DNA from: Candidatus Protochlamydia sp. | Lineage (GTDB): Bacteria > Chlamydiota > Chlamydiia > Chlamydiales > Parachlamydiaceae | Assembly (NCBI GenBank): GCA_013695355.1 | Contig: JACDAQ010000017.1 | Span: 1 to 46,132, forward strand | Length of the DNA stretch: 46,132 bases | Direction of reading: 5' to 3' | Shown here: positions 24,644 to 33,338 of the stretch, one piece after another | How positions within the stretch are numbered: position 1 is the stretch's first letter | How the letters are laid out: each line of letters starts with the position of its first letter | Position numbers and translations under genes: made by a program | The notes under the pieces: generated by a model | The model's database searches: none | Seen by the model: the letters and a program-made list of their open reading frames with translations, nothing else | What the model was told of the DNA's origin: nothing

Positions 24644-25507
24644 CTTTGAAAGGATAAAATCAATAAAATGTCTTACCTTAGAAGGCACATAGCGCCTGTG
24701 TGGAAAAGCAACATACAGAGGGATTTCTCTATCAACGAAGTCAGGCAATATTTCAATAAGCTTTTTTTCTTGCAACAATTCGCTTACCAAAGATAAGTGC
24801 GCTTTGATTATTCCTAAACCTTGTTCGGCTAATTTTACCATGGTTTTAGAATCATTAACGCAAAAAAAAGGCTCAAGCTTAATTTCTTCCTTATTTGGAA
24901 ATTTTAGAACATTGACTGGATTCCGCATACTATGGATGATGTGCCTATGGCCAAATAGATCTTGTGGACATTGTGGGACGCCAAAATTTTCCAAATAGGC
25001 GGGGGAGGCGCAAAAACAACAGCGGGTCGTTGCTATTTTTCTTTGAATGACATTACCTGTAGCAGGTAGGCTCATCCCAATCAGAATATCAACAGCCTCT
25101 TCGTCTAAATTTGGCAATCTTTCAGCCAATTCTAGATGAATCTGAATATTTGGGAACAATTCAAGAAACTCCCGAATATGAGGCACAATGTGCGAATTGG
25201 CAAAATAATTTCCGCTCACTATCTTCAATACTCCTCGAGGAATTGACTTCATTTGTTCTACAAGCGAAACTGAAATATCAACTTCTTCAAGTATGCGTTT
25301 GCATTGCTCATAATAGCTTTTTCCCATTTGCGTAAGTTCAACCGAACGGGTGGTGCGGACCATTAATTCCAACCCCAATTCCTTCTCAAGCAAAATGAGT
25401 TGCTTGCTTACAGCTGCGGATGAAAGGCCTAATTCCCGGGCTGTAGTTGAAAAACTTTGCCGCTCGGCAGCTAGGACAAAGGTTTTTAATTGAGAAAGGG
25501 TGACCAT
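24638..25507 (-). CDS. LysR-family transcriptional regulator
   Basis: 289 residues from ATG 25507 (TAGGT upstream); an in-frame ATG 33 bp earlier is less likely because the helix-turn-helix normally begins at the chosen start. The N-terminal domain 'LSQLKTFVLAAERQSFSTTA' and 'ELGLSSAAVSKQLILLEKEL' is the standard winged helix. The effector domain follows from about residue 90 ('GVLKIVSGNYFANSHIVPHI'). It is divergent from a quinone oxidoreductase/SDR pair over a 92-bp gap that contains an inverted repeat, so it most likely regulates those two genes. Confidence 0.92.
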   Translation of the reverse strand: MVTLSQLKTFVLAAERQSFSTTARELGLSSAAVSKQLILLEKELGLELMVRTTRSVELTQMGKSYYEQCKRILEEVDISVSLVEQMKSIPRGVLKIVSGNYFANSHIVPHIREFLELFPNIQIHLELAERLPNLDEEAVDILIGMSLPATGNVIQRKIATTRCCFCASPAYLENFGVPQCPQDLFGHRHIIHSMRNPVNVLKFPNKEEIKLEPFFCVNDSKTMVKLAEQGLGIIKAHLSLVSELLQEKKLIEILPDFVDREIPLYVAFPHRRYVPSKVRHFIDFILSKL

Positions 25508-25544
25508 TATCAACCTAAAGTTGTTATTTGTTAACTTCACACGC

Positions 25545-25576
25545 TATTGTAAATAAATGAACGATTATAGACAATA
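25545..25576. promoter_or_regulatory. Candidate LysR operator in the divergent promoter
   Basis: TATTGT (25545-25550) and ACAATA (25571-25576) form an inverted repeat with a 20-nt spacer, placed between the LysR gene and its divergent targets. It is the only clear dyad in this gap. Confidence 0.35.
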
Positions 25577-25599
25577 ATTCTCATTCAAGGGAGTTAATA

Positions 25600-26586
25600 A
25601 TGAATGACATGCAAGCTATTTATATTATGGAAAATGGAGATTTTAAGGTCATCCAATTACAAAAAAGACCAAAACCAATACCAAAAAAAGGTGAGGCCTT
25701 AATAGAGCTGAAAAGGGCTGGTCTAAATTTTGTAGATGTGTATATGAGAATGGGAAATCCGGCTATTCCGGTTTCATTACCCTTTATACCTGGAGTTGAA
25801 GGAAGTGGGATTGTCAAAGAGATTGGCGATGGGGTAAACGAGGTAAGACCTGGAGATAGAGTGGCCTTTGTTGGCCATCTTGGATCTTATGCAGAATATA
25901 GCACAGTACCGGCAGCACAGCTTATTCCGCTAAGAAAGGAAATTAGTTTTGATCAAGGAAGCGCCTTTCCATTGCAAGGTATGACGGCCCACTACTTAGT
26001 ACATGATATTTATGCAATAAAAGCTGGGGATAATGTATTAGTCCACGCTGCTGCAGGCGGTGTGGGGTTATTAACTGTTCAATGGCTTAAACATTTGGGC
26101 GCCAGGGTCATTGGAACTGTATCGACAAATGAAAAAGCAAAAATTGCAAAAGAAGCTGGTGCAGACAATGTTATCATTTATACGGAAAAAGACTTTGTAG
26201 GTGAAATAAAAGAGCTTACAAATGGATTTGGAGTAGATTATATCATTGATGGTGTGGGTAAAACTACTCTTACAAAAGATTTGGACGCTATTCGAAAAGG
26301 AGGCTGTATATGCATTTTTGGTTTATCGAGCGGAGCTCCTGATCCTATTGATGCTCATACACTTCAGCTTAAATCGATCAAACTTTGCGGAGGGAATTTA
26401 ATGAATTATCTTATTTCACGCGAAGAACTCTTAAGGAAGGCAGAGAGTGTGATGGAAGGGATTATAGAGGGTTGGCTCAAATTAAAAATCAATGCTATTT
26501 TTCCTCTAAGCCAGGCAGGGGAGGCCCAACATCTATTGGAAAGCCGTCAAACTACCGGTAAATTGCTATTAAAAATTAAGGATTAA
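25600..26586 (+). CDS. NADPH:quinone oxidoreductase, zeta-crystallin type
   Basis: 328 residues, the usual length of the medium-chain dehydrogenase/reductase (MDR) quinone reductases, which carry no zinc. The N-terminal GroES-like domain has 'GLNFVDVYMRMGNP' and 'PFIPGVEGSGIVKEIGDGV'. The NADPH fold has 'VLVHAAAGGVGLLTVQWLKH' (about 145-165) and 'YIIDGVG'. A good ribosome site (GGGAG) precedes ATG 25600. Zeta-crystallin-type enzymes reduce quinones by one or two electrons; the substrate is open. It lies 19 bp upstream of an SDR gene, so both are probably made together under LysR control. Confidence 0.91.
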   Translation: MNDMQAIYIMENGDFKVIQLQKRPKPIPKKGEALIELKRAGLNFVDVYMRMGNPAIPVSLPFIPGVEGSGIVKEIGDGVNEVRPGDRVAFVGHLGSYAEYSTVPAAQLIPLRKEISFDQGSAFPLQGMTAHYLVHDIYAIKAGDNVLVHAAAGGVGLLTVQWLKHLGARVIGTVSTNEKAKIAKEAGADNVIIYTEKDFVGEIKELTNGFGVDYIIDGVGKTTLTKDLDAIRKGGCICIFGLSSGAPDPIDAHTLQLKSIKLCGGNLMNYLISREELLRKAESVMEGIIEGWLKLKINAIFPLSQAGEAQHLLESRQTTGKLLLKIKD

Positions 26587-26605
26587 CTCTTAACTTAAGT
26601 GGAAT

Positions 26606-27412
26606 ATGGACCAAAGAAGATTAAAAGATAAGGTTGCGCTTGTTACCGGCGCTTCTCAAGGTATAGGTAGGGAAACAGCTATGCTGTTATGTAAAGAAGG
26701 CGCCAAAGTTATCCTCTCCGACATTAATGACGCAGAAGGCCTATTAGCAGTTCAGGAAATAGGTGGCGATTGTATCTACCTTCACCTGGATGTCAGGAAA
26801 GAAGATGATTGGAAAAAAGTTATCAGTGCGATCCTCATGAAATTTGGAAAGCTTAACATCCTTGTTAATAATGCGGGCATTACAGGTTTCGGAGACGACT
26901 TAGGGCCGCAAGACCCTGAGAATGCATCTTTAGAAAGTTGGTTGAATGTCCATGCTGTCAATTTAAATGGGGTTTTCCTTGGCTGTAAACATGGCATTCA
27001 GGCCATCAAGCAGGCGGAAAGCGGCTCGATCATCAACGTTTCTTCTCGCTCAGGCATAGTCGGCATCCCGGGCGCCGCTGCCTACGCATCCAGCAAAGCT
27101 GCCGTCAGAAACCATACAAAAACTGTGGCTTTATATTGCTGCGAGCAGGGTTATAACATTCGCTGCAATTCTGTACATCCGGCAGCGATACTTACACCTA
27201 TGTGGGAGCCTATGTTGGGAAACGGCTCTGAGAGGGAAGCCAGGATTGCTGAAATATCAAAAGACATACCAATGAAGAAAATGGGAATGCCAAGCGATGT
27301 GGCCAATGCTATCCTTTTCCTAGCCTCAGAAGACTCTAAATACATTACAGGGATCGAAATGACTGTGGACGGGGGCATTTTAGCAGGTGCTTGCGCATCT
27401 CCTAAAAGATAA
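26606..27412 (+). CDS. Short-chain dehydrogenase/reductase (SDR)
   Basis: 268 residues, classical SDR. The cofactor motif 'VTGASQGIGRETAML' (about 14-28), the NNAG motif (in 'LVNNAGITGFG'), the catalytic Ser in 'SIINVSSRSG' and the YxxxK pair in 'AAYASSKAAVRNHTK' are all present. 'DINDAE' after the second strand suggests NAD(H) rather than NADP(H). The C-terminal 'SEDSKYITGIEMTVDGGILA' is typical. Substrate unknown; 3-ketoacyl or secondary alcohol types are possible. It ends 25 bp before a strong terminator. Confidence 0.92.
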   Translation: MDQRRLKDKVALVTGASQGIGRETAMLLCKEGAKVILSDINDAEGLLAVQEIGGDCIYLHLDVRKEDDWKKVISAILMKFGKLNILVNNAGITGFGDDLGPQDPENASLESWLNVHAVNLNGVFLGCKHGIQAIKQAESGSIINVSSRSGIVGIPGAAAYASSKAAVRNHTKTVALYCCEQGYNIRCNSVHPAAILTPMWEPMLGNGSEREARIAEISKDIPMKKMGMPSDVANAILFLASEDSKYITGIEMTVDGGILAGACASPKR

Positions 27413-27436
27413 GAAGGCTTTCCAGGCGAATTAGAA

Positions 27437-27469
27437 GAGCTGTGAAAAAAATGCTTTTTTTCACAGCTC
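27437..27469. terminator. Strong bidirectional intrinsic terminator
   Basis: A perfect 15-bp stem GAGCTGTGAAAAAAA/TTTTTTTCACAGCTC with a 3-nt loop (TGC). The A-tract/T-tract inside the stem lets it work on both strands, serving the SDR gene on + and the collagen-like gene ending at 27475 on -. Confidence 0.93.
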
Positions 27470-27474
27470 GCATG

Positions 27475-28215
27475 CTATAAATCAGCTATTTTCTTGATAA
27501 GAATGGTCGCATGGGTACTTGGTTCAGTTCCTGCTAGAGGAAAGGTTAAAAATCCCGATGGAGGATTAGGTATGATTCTAAAAGTAGTCCCTGGGACGGT
27601 GACAGGAATAATTAAAGACATCGTAGCATAATCATCCGTTACAAGAAGAATGCTTGCAGTAAGTATTGTTGTTGTTACCCCATCAAAAACCTCCAGCGCA
27701 ATGGGTGTGCTGGTTGTCCATTTTGCAGAATATGTTATCTCGTAATGTCCCGTTTCATTGACCTGAAAAATACCTGAACCGTTAACATAAGGAGTGACTG
27801 CCCCTCCCTGACTGATCAGAGTGTTAAATGGTATCGGTTCCCCCTGATTTATCTGCGGAGTTGTCCCCTCCTCAGGAAGAACCCAGGCTGCAGAAATGTA
27901 TGTGGTAATCAGCGATCCATTTACTCCGGTAGGACCTTGAACGCCTTGAGGTCCTTGAGGTCCCGGAGCGCCAGCCGGACCTACAACCGTAATACCATCC
28001 CGGCCCGGAGGCCCCCTTTTTCCCCTAAGCCCATCTTTGCAGCAAGGTTTCCTGAGAGCGTTATTCATTGTAACATCATACGTATCAGTATTATACTGAT
28101 TGGTTTGACTTGGGGTAACCTGGTCACTTACCTTATTCTCTTGTGCACATGCTGCACTATTTATAAACAGCAGGGCTGCAAACAAACTAGTCATTGTAAT
28201 TCGAAATTTTATCAT
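27475..28215 (-). CDS. Secreted collagen-like protein 1
   Basis: 246 residues from ATG 28215 (GGAG 8 bp upstream). A signal peptide (about 1-25, 'MTSLFAALLFINSAACA') is followed by a short linker ending in a Cys pair ('KPCCKDG'). Then come 11 or so Gly-X-Y triplets (GLR GKR GPP GRD / GPA GAP GPQ GPQ GVQ GPT), broken once by a five-residue step (GITVV). The C-terminal ~130 residues are beta-rich ('ETGHYEITYSAKWTTS'... 'HATILIKKIADL'), like the C1q/TNF-like trimer domain of BclA-type surface proteins. It is probably a trimeric filament on the cell surface. Paralogues follow on both sides in tandem. Confidence 0.83.
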   Translation of the reverse strand: MIKFRITMTSLFAALLFINSAACAQENKVSDQVTPSQTNQYNTDTYDVTMNNALRKPCCKDGLRGKRGPPGRDGITVVGPAGAPGPQGPQGVQGPTGVNGSLITTYISAAWVLPEEGTTPQINQGEPIPFNTLISQGGAVTPYVNGSGIFQVNETGHYEITYSAKWTTSTPIALEVFDGVTTTILTASILLVTDDYATMSLIIPVTVPGTTFRIIPNPPSGFLTFPLAGTEPSTHATILIKKIADL

Positions 28216-28241
28216 GGGAAATACTCCAATCAACTTTGTGT

Positions 28242-28949
28242 TCAAGATATCTTCTTTATGGTAATAAAAGCGCCGGTTGTGAGATTTGTAGCCCCAGGGT
28301 TTAAGTTGGCTGCGGTAGTACTACTAGTATTTCTTATTTCAAAAGTAGGATTGGCATTGGCCACTGAAACAATGATTGACATTGAAGCAAAGTCATCGTT
28401 CGGTGGATTAAGGATAGCTCCTGGAACTGGCAACCCATTGACATATAATTGAAAGGGTGCAGCCCCTGACCACAACGCGCCAAAAAATACTTCATAATTT
28501 CCAGGTCCTGCAGTCGATATAAATTGGCCGGCAGCGTTTAGTAAAAAATTCCTCTGGTCAACAATGTGTTGAGTAGCAGGCGGCGGCGGCGTCGACCATA
28601 ATATATTAGTGCCCGCAGGAACTACAGTCCCTCCAGCAACTTCAAAAGCCGAAATGAATGCAGGGATCGACTCTCCAGACACACCTGGAAGACCTGGAAT
28701 GCCTGGTAAACCTGGAGCCCCTACCGGACCTGGAATTGGTATGCCAGGCCGTCCGTCTCTCCCGCGGCAACCTCGGGGGCCTCGCTTGCTGCAACAGCAG
28801 TGTGGAACAAGGCCATCGGCCGTATCATCAAATTGATGGTGCCTCTGAAGCGTACCATTTGTATCATTTAGTTCATTTGCAGATGCAGAACTCGTCATGC
28901 AAAGCAATGCTGCAAACAAACTTGTCGTTGCAATTCGAAATTGTTTCAT
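28242..28949 (-). CDS. Secreted collagen-like protein 2
   Basis: 235 residues from ATG 28949 (GGAG 8 bp upstream). The signal peptide 'TTSLFAALLCMTSSASA' is nearly the same as in protein 1, and the DNA around the start (GATTGGAGTAT.TCC..ATG) is also conserved, so the genes arose by duplication. Cysteines 'PHCCCSKRG' precede the collagen part: GPR GCR GRD GRP, then the break GIPIP, then GPV GAP GLP GIP GLP GVS. The C-terminal beta domain ends 'LTTGAFITIKKIS'. The short repeat is likely to need the C-terminal domain for trimerisation. The role is probably adhesion or a surface coat. Confidence 0.83.
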   Translation of the reverse strand: MKQFRIATTSLFAALLCMTSSASANELNDTNGTLQRHHQFDDTADGLVPHCCCSKRGPRGCRGRDGRPGIPIPGPVGAPGLPGIPGLPGVSGESIPAFISAFEVAGGTVVPAGTNILWSTPPPPATQHIVDQRNFLLNAAGQFISTAGPGNYEVFFGALWSGAAPFQLYVNGLPVPGAILNPPNDDFASMSIIVSVANANPTFEIRNTSSTTAANLNPGATNLTTGAFITIKKIS

Positions 28950-28994
28950 AGGATATACTCCAATCAGCGTTAGAAAAAAAACAAAGTACATGTT

Positions 28995-29684
28995 TTACGA
29001 GAGCTTTTTTATTGTAATGAAGGCACCAGTCTGACCTACAGCCCCGCCTAAGATCAAAGCAGTCGTTGCGCTCCGATTCTGAACTTCAAGCGTTCCAGGA
29101 ACACCAGTTACTTCAATGATAACAGATACTGTAGTGTAATCATTTGAAAAGGGTTCAAGTTGAGTGCCAGGCACAACAGCCCCATTCAACACCAATGCGA
29201 TGGGAACAGCCGGCGTCCATTTTGCTCCATAAGTGACTTCATAAACTCCCACAGGGAGTGTAAATACTCCTTCAGCATCAGGAGGAGGAAGGGTAGAGCC
29301 TGGAGAAACAACAGGAAATAATATATTCTCAAGAGGGGCGACCTGATCAGCTATTGTACCTGTATTGATTTGAGTCGCCGAAATAAACTCAGTGATCAAA
29401 CCGTTAATCCCAGGTGCTCCTTGAAGTCCCGGGAGGCCAGGAATTCCTTGCGGACCTGGAGGGCCTTGAATAGACGCACCGTCCCTACCAGGAATACCCC
29501 TAGGCCCTCTAGGACCATTCTTTAAAAATATCCCATCCCTTGGATCACTTCCATTATGGCAATGATTTTTCCCGCGTGCGGCATCCAAATTTTTTTCGAT
29601 GTTTTGTCCTTCTGCAAAAACTGCAGTGGTCATATAAAGCAATACTGTAAGTAACCCGGTAAATGCAAAGTGAAACTTTTTCAT
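28995..29684 (-). CDS. Secreted collagen-like protein 3
   Basis: 229 residues, ribosome site GAGGG before ATG 29684. Signal peptide about 1-24 ('FAFTGLLTVLLYMTTAVFA'). The collagen part is GPR GPR GIP GRD, the break GASIQ, then GPP GPQ GIP GLP GLQ GAP GIN. The beta C-terminal domain ends 'QTGAFITIKKLS', almost the same as in protein 2. It is the first of three tandem genes transcribed leftwards; the 515-bp region upstream probably contains their promoter. All three keep the break after the fourth triplet, which suggests the kink has a function. Confidence 0.83.
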   Translation of the reverse strand: MKKFHFAFTGLLTVLLYMTTAVFAEGQNIEKNLDAARGKNHCHNGSDPRDGIFLKNGPRGPRGIPGRDGASIQGPPGPQGIPGLPGLQGAPGINGLITEFISATQINTGTIADQVAPLENILFPVVSPGSTLPPPDAEGVFTLPVGVYEVTYGAKWTPAVPIALVLNGAVVPGTQLEPFSNDYTTVSVIIEVTGVPGTLEVQNRSATTALILGGAVGQTGAFITIKKLS

Positions 29685-30200
29685 AAAGAACCCTCAAGTT
29701 TAGAAAAAAAAACCATATGTCAATATGCAATTTGAAATTATCGTATAAATTAATACTTTTTTTTTCCCAAACAAAATATTTTTTTTAATAAAAATCAAGG
29801 AACAAACATACGTAAGTTATTTAAACTTAATATGTAGCGAATTAAACCAAGAAAATGCTCAAATAATTAAATTCAATGGAAGGCTAACAAAAAGCCATGC
29901 ATTTAAATTTATTTTTCTGTATGAATGAGATATACACAAATGCATTCATAAATTGGGTATATACCCAAAGTGATTCAAGCTCCTGCTCCGATGCTACTCA
30001 AGATTAATCTTCATATTTTAGACAAAAAATTGATCTCAGAATGCTACCCTCGGAAATTGAGTTTTCAACATCCCTTGTGCAAGCTTTTTCATCTAGAAAA
30101 ATTAAATGAAGGCCTGTAAAGGCCATATCTACCTAAATGAACTTGAATCTTTTGGTAGATTTAATTTTGATTTTCAAATTAATTTCGCGAGGGTTAATTT
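29685..30200. other. Divergent intergenic region with a perfect 16-bp palindrome
   Basis: 516 bp, AT-rich, between the divergent collagen-like genes and an MFS gene. TTGGGTATATACCCAA (29953-29968) is a perfect palindrome. On the minus strand it is preceded by TTGAATCACT; TTGAATTCACTTGGGTATA at 110-128 is similar. ATCTACC (30127-30133) and GGTAGAT (30154-30160) form a hairpin about 40 bp before the MFS start. No gene is visible. Confidence 0.5.
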
Positions 30201-31493
30201 ATGAAAAAAGGTGAAAATATTCAAAATAAATCCAATTTAAGTTTTTTAATTATTTTATTGATTGGATTTGTTGATTATTTAGGCATTGGTCTTGTCTACC
30301 CAATTTTTGCTGTTCTTTTATTTGATAGCACCCACCCGATCGTCCCATTTGATTCTTCCCCTGAATACAGAGGAGCTATACTAGGTTTATTGATTGCCCT
30401 TACCCCCCTCTCACAATTCTTTTGCTCACCAATTTTAGGGGCTTTTTCAGATTTAAAAGGGCGCAGGATAGCTCTCATTATAGGAATCAGTGCAGGTTGT
30501 CTAGGATATGCCCTTGCTATCGCCGGTATATATATGAATTCATTAGGGTTGCTTTTTCTTTATCGCATTCTGGTAGGAGCTTCGGATGCTACCGCTGCAG
30601 TAGCCCAGGCAACACTCGCTGACATCAGCACAGAAGAAAACAAAGCAAAGCGATTTGCTTTCCTGAATTCCAGTTTCGGTTTCGGGTTTACAGTCGGCCC
30701 CTTTTTAGGGGGCATTATTGCTGATTCGTCGATTGTAAGCTGGTTTAATTATTCTACTCCGCTTATGGCGGCAGGTTTGATGTCCTTAACGAACCTATGC
30801 CTTGTCCTTTGGCGATTCCCTGAAACAAAAATGAAAGTGAAAGATATTCAATTCGATTTTATTGAAGGCATCCGCAATCTCCGCAGGGTCTTTATGGCGA
30901 AACATTTAAAATGGTTATTTCTTGCAGGGTTTGCTTTAGCCTTTGGATGGGCATTTTTTAATGAGTTCGTTCCTCTGCTATTAAGTGAGCGCTTTAGTTT
31001 CACACTAAGCCAGATTGGAGAATACTATGCATTTACAGGCGCATGCTATGCCCTGGGAGCCTTGCTAGCCACTCGTTTTGTGCATCAGTTTACTCCGGAA
31101 ATAGTCGCTATTACTTCTCTGGTTATTGCAGCGGGATGCATGTTTTTGTTCGGCCTTGTCGAGCATTCCTATTATATCTGGTGGCTCATCCCCATTATGA
31201 TGGGCTGCCTGGCCTTTGCCTACCCAACAGCAGTAACAATCGTATCAAATAAGGCAAGTTCCGAATCGCAGGGGGAAGTTTTAGGCGTTTACCACTCGGT
31301 TGGAGCAGCAGCGATGGGATTGAGCCCGCTATTAGTCGGTTCGGCTATAGGAGTTTACCCAGGTTTAACGGCATGGGGTGGAGCTTTTTGCTTAGTTTTA
31401 TCAAGCCTAGGATTTTGGATGGGGAGGCGGCAAAACAAGTTCTTAATTAGCGAAAAGCTTGTTAGTTCTCTTGAGAAAAATCAAGCAGTCTGA
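30201..31493 (+). CDS. MFS drug-efflux-type transporter (TetA-like)
   Basis: 430 residues with about 12 membrane segments. The start resembles class TetA-type exporters: 'FVDYLGIGLVYPIF' (helix 1), then the loop 'LGAFSDLKGRRIALIIG', which is the MFS signature G-x-x-x-D-x-x-G-R-[KR] (about 93-103), and 'FLYRILVGASDATAAVAQAT'. 'GFTVGPFLGG' matches helix-5 motif C of antiporters. Substrate unknown; it could export drugs or a metabolite. GAGGG precedes the ATG. It is convergent with the EamA gene and overlaps it by 13 bp. Confidence 0.85.
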   Translation: MKKGENIQNKSNLSFLIILLIGFVDYLGIGLVYPIFAVLLFDSTHPIVPFDSSPEYRGAILGLLIALTPLSQFFCSPILGAFSDLKGRRIALIIGISAGCLGYALAIAGIYMNSLGLLFLYRILVGASDATAAVAQATLADISTEENKAKRFAFLNSSFGFGFTVGPFLGGIIADSSIVSWFNYSTPLMAAGLMSLTNLCLVLWRFPETKMKVKDIQFDFIEGIRNLRRVFMAKHLKWLFLAGFALAFGWAFFNEFVPLLLSERFSFTLSQIGEYYAFTGACYALGALLATRFVHQFTPEIVAITSLVIAAGCMFLFGLVEHSYYIWWLIPIMMGCLAFAYPTAVTIVSNKASSESQGEVLGVYHSVGAAAMGLSPLLVGSAIGVYPGLTAWGGAFCLVLSSLGFWMGRRQNKFLISEKLVSSLEKNQAV

Positions 31494-32383
31494 ACTAGTT
31501 GTTTTTCCTGATGAAATAAGTATAAACCGCATAAAATTCCGGCAAATGCCAGCCAAAAAGAGGGTGCTAACATTTCATCCAGGAATAGCCAGCCAAACAG
31601 AGCGGCAAAGAGAGGGCATGAGAGGCCTGAAAAAGCCATGAAGGTCACCGAAAAACGGCGCAGCGAAGCGGCATAAGTGCTATAGCAGATGAGATTATGA
31701 ATAACCACAATGTAAATCACGCTCCAAAGAAAATCCGTCCAGATAAATACAGGCACCGGGTCCCATGTTTCGATAGATAAAGAAGTGAGCATGCAAAGGA
31801 TTCCGGCAAGGAGAAAACTGATTCCATTGACAAGAGGATGCGGCATTTGATTGTCGACGGTCAACTGTTTGACAAACGTCCACCCTATTACGGCTGTAAT
31901 GGCAGAAATGGCCAGGGCCCCTTCAGCCATTAATTCCAGCGTGTCGGACCCTGCTGGGCTTCCATTCAACCAAGGACCAAGCATCAGCGGACAAAATGAG
32001 AGAAATCCGATGCACAGCCCCAACCATTTTCTGCCTGAGAGGCGCTCTGTCCCAAAAAAATAACCAATTAAAGCAGCGGCAAAAGGTGAAAGGCTATAAA
32101 TCAAACAGGTTTTAGCTGCCGTCATGTACTGCAATCCCCAAAACTCAAACGCATTTGTGATAAAAACATTGAAAAAAGCGATCAGGGCAAGCAGCTGCCA
32201 ATCCTGTTTAGAAATGGTGATTTTTTTACCTGGATGGCGATAGCAAAAATAACCAAATAGCAGGCTGCCAGCCATCAGCATGCGCACTCCGGTTAAAAAA
32301 TAGGGCGACGAAGCAGCCAACCCTACCTTGCCTACAGTGAAAATGCTTCCGAAAAGAGCATACATGAGAAAAACTTGCCACAT
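31481..32383 (-). CDS. EamA (DMT superfamily) transporter
   Basis: 300 residues with ten predicted membrane segments in two EamA repeats. The first half has 'YALFGSIFTVGKVGL' and 'AAKTCLIYSLSPFAAALIGY'; the second ends with 'FSGLSCPLFAALFGWLFLDE'. EamA proteins export amino acids or other metabolites, and in intracellular bacteria some import nucleotides, S-adenosylmethionine or similar host compounds. The substrate cannot be told. It is the third gene of a minus-strand run (RNHCP, APH, EamA) with gaps of 35 and 11 bp. Confidence 0.85.
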   Translation of the reverse strand: MWQVFLMYALFGSIFTVGKVGLAASSPYFLTGVRMLMAGSLLFGYFCYRHPGKKITISKQDWQLLALIAFFNVFITNAFEFWGLQYMTAAKTCLIYSLSPFAAALIGYFFGTERLSGRKWLGLCIGFLSFCPLMLGPWLNGSPAGSDTLELMAEGALAISAITAVIGWTFVKQLTVDNQMPHPLVNGISFLLAGILCMLTSLSIETWDPVPVFIWTDFLWSVIYIVVIHNLICYSTYAASLRRFSVTFMAFSGLSCPLFAALFGWLFLDEMLAPSFWLAFAGILCGLYLFHQEKQLVQTA

Positions 32384-32394
32384 ATAATTCTAGC

Positions 32395-33303
32395 CTAGTA
32401 AAATGCGTTTTTAATTAAACTTTCCAGGAAAGTGCGATTATTTTGATATATTTGGGAGTTGCTACTTTCCCATGTTCCTCTTTTGACTAGAAAACCAATG
32501 ATTGCAATAGCTCTATTCAAGCGCAATAATGGCATGATCGATGAATAAACTGGAATAGGGCGAACGCTTGCGTAACCGGCTAAGAAAGACTTTTGATTGA
32601 TAGAATTAGTTGGCCATTCTCCGTGTTCAATAGGGCAAAAATCTTCTTCTGCAAAACTTCCCCTGGCTGAAGACCAATCGATGACCCCTTTGATTTTACC
32701 CTCATGAACGATCACATTGCCAGCCCGAAAATCACGATGTATTATGCGAGGGCCATCTGCGGTAGTTAACGACTGTATGTGCTTATCAAAGAAAAGACGG
32801 CATTGATCAAATAGTTCTTTAGGCAGGTGATCACGGCATTCCTCCAAACCTTCCTCAAATTTTAAAGTAAAAGGAACGCGGGGATCCTGGCATAAGTTGT
32901 GCGGTTCGATCAGATCTCCATAACCTGCTACGCGATCAAGGTGGATGCGCGCCAATAGCACACCCGTTTCATAAGCCAATTCTTTGGTAAAATCCTTTTT
33001 TTGAAGAAGCCTGCCTGGTAGGCATTCCATTAAGATGGCACCCGGCATGCCTGGTTCGGGCGTTATAGTCTTCATAATGCGCGGAACAGGTAATAGACCA
33101 GCAAAGTGGTTTAAAAAAAATACTTCGCGAAAGTAATCGCCTAGACGGGAACAAATCTTTAAGATTAGCGGGTTGCCTTTTGATTGTACTATTTTATAGA
33201 CGGTTGCAACCATTGCATCTTCATGATCGATACGTGACCAAAAGGCTTTTTTTATGTCGAGACGTTCTTGATACTTCAGAATAAGGTTATCTACTTGGTG
33301 CAT
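32395..33303 (-). CDS. Aminoglycoside phosphotransferase (APH) family kinase
   Basis: 302 residues. The catalytic loop is 'RIIHRDFRAGNVIVHEGK' (HxDxxxxN form) and the metal-binding loop 'IKGVIDWSSARG' (ID-W form), both typical for the APH/choline-kinase fold. 'MPGAILMECLPGRLL' gives the hinge region and 'LILKICSR' the likely ATP-binding lysine. The family phosphorylates antibiotics, choline, homoserine or other small molecules; resistance cannot be assumed. No strong ribosome site is seen. It lies between an RNHCP gene and a transporter in one direction. Confidence 0.82.
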   Translation of the reverse strand: MHQVDNLILKYQERLDIKKAFWSRIDHEDAMVATVYKIVQSKGNPLILKICSRLGDYFREVFFLNHFAGLLPVPRIMKTITPEPGMPGAILMECLPGRLLQKKDFTKELAYETGVLLARIHLDRVAGYGDLIEPHNLCQDPRVPFTLKFEEGLEECRDHLPKELFDQCRLFFDKHIQSLTTADGPRIIHRDFRAGNVIVHEGKIKGVIDWSSARGSFAEEDFCPIEHGEWPTNSINQKSFLAGYASVRPIPVYSSIMPLLRLNRAIAIIGFLVKRGTWESSNSQIYQNNRTFLESLIKNAFY

Positions 33304-33338
33304 ATTATATGATTACTTGCATGCTATATTTAAATTAT

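Noticed and set aside
28609-28951. Plus-strand frames rich in Pro/Gly opposite the collagen-like gene
   Set aside because: The complement of Gly-X-Y codons also lacks stops; the minus-strand frame has a signal peptide and ribosome site.
27475-29684. Phage tail-fibre interpretation of the collagen-like genes
   Set aside because: Each has a signal peptide and there are no phage structural genes, integrase or lysis genes nearby.
30201-33303. Antibiotic resistance island (TetA-like exporter plus APH-family kinase)
   Set aside because: Both families have many metabolic members, the genes are in different transcription units, and no mobile element joins them; resistance is not supported.
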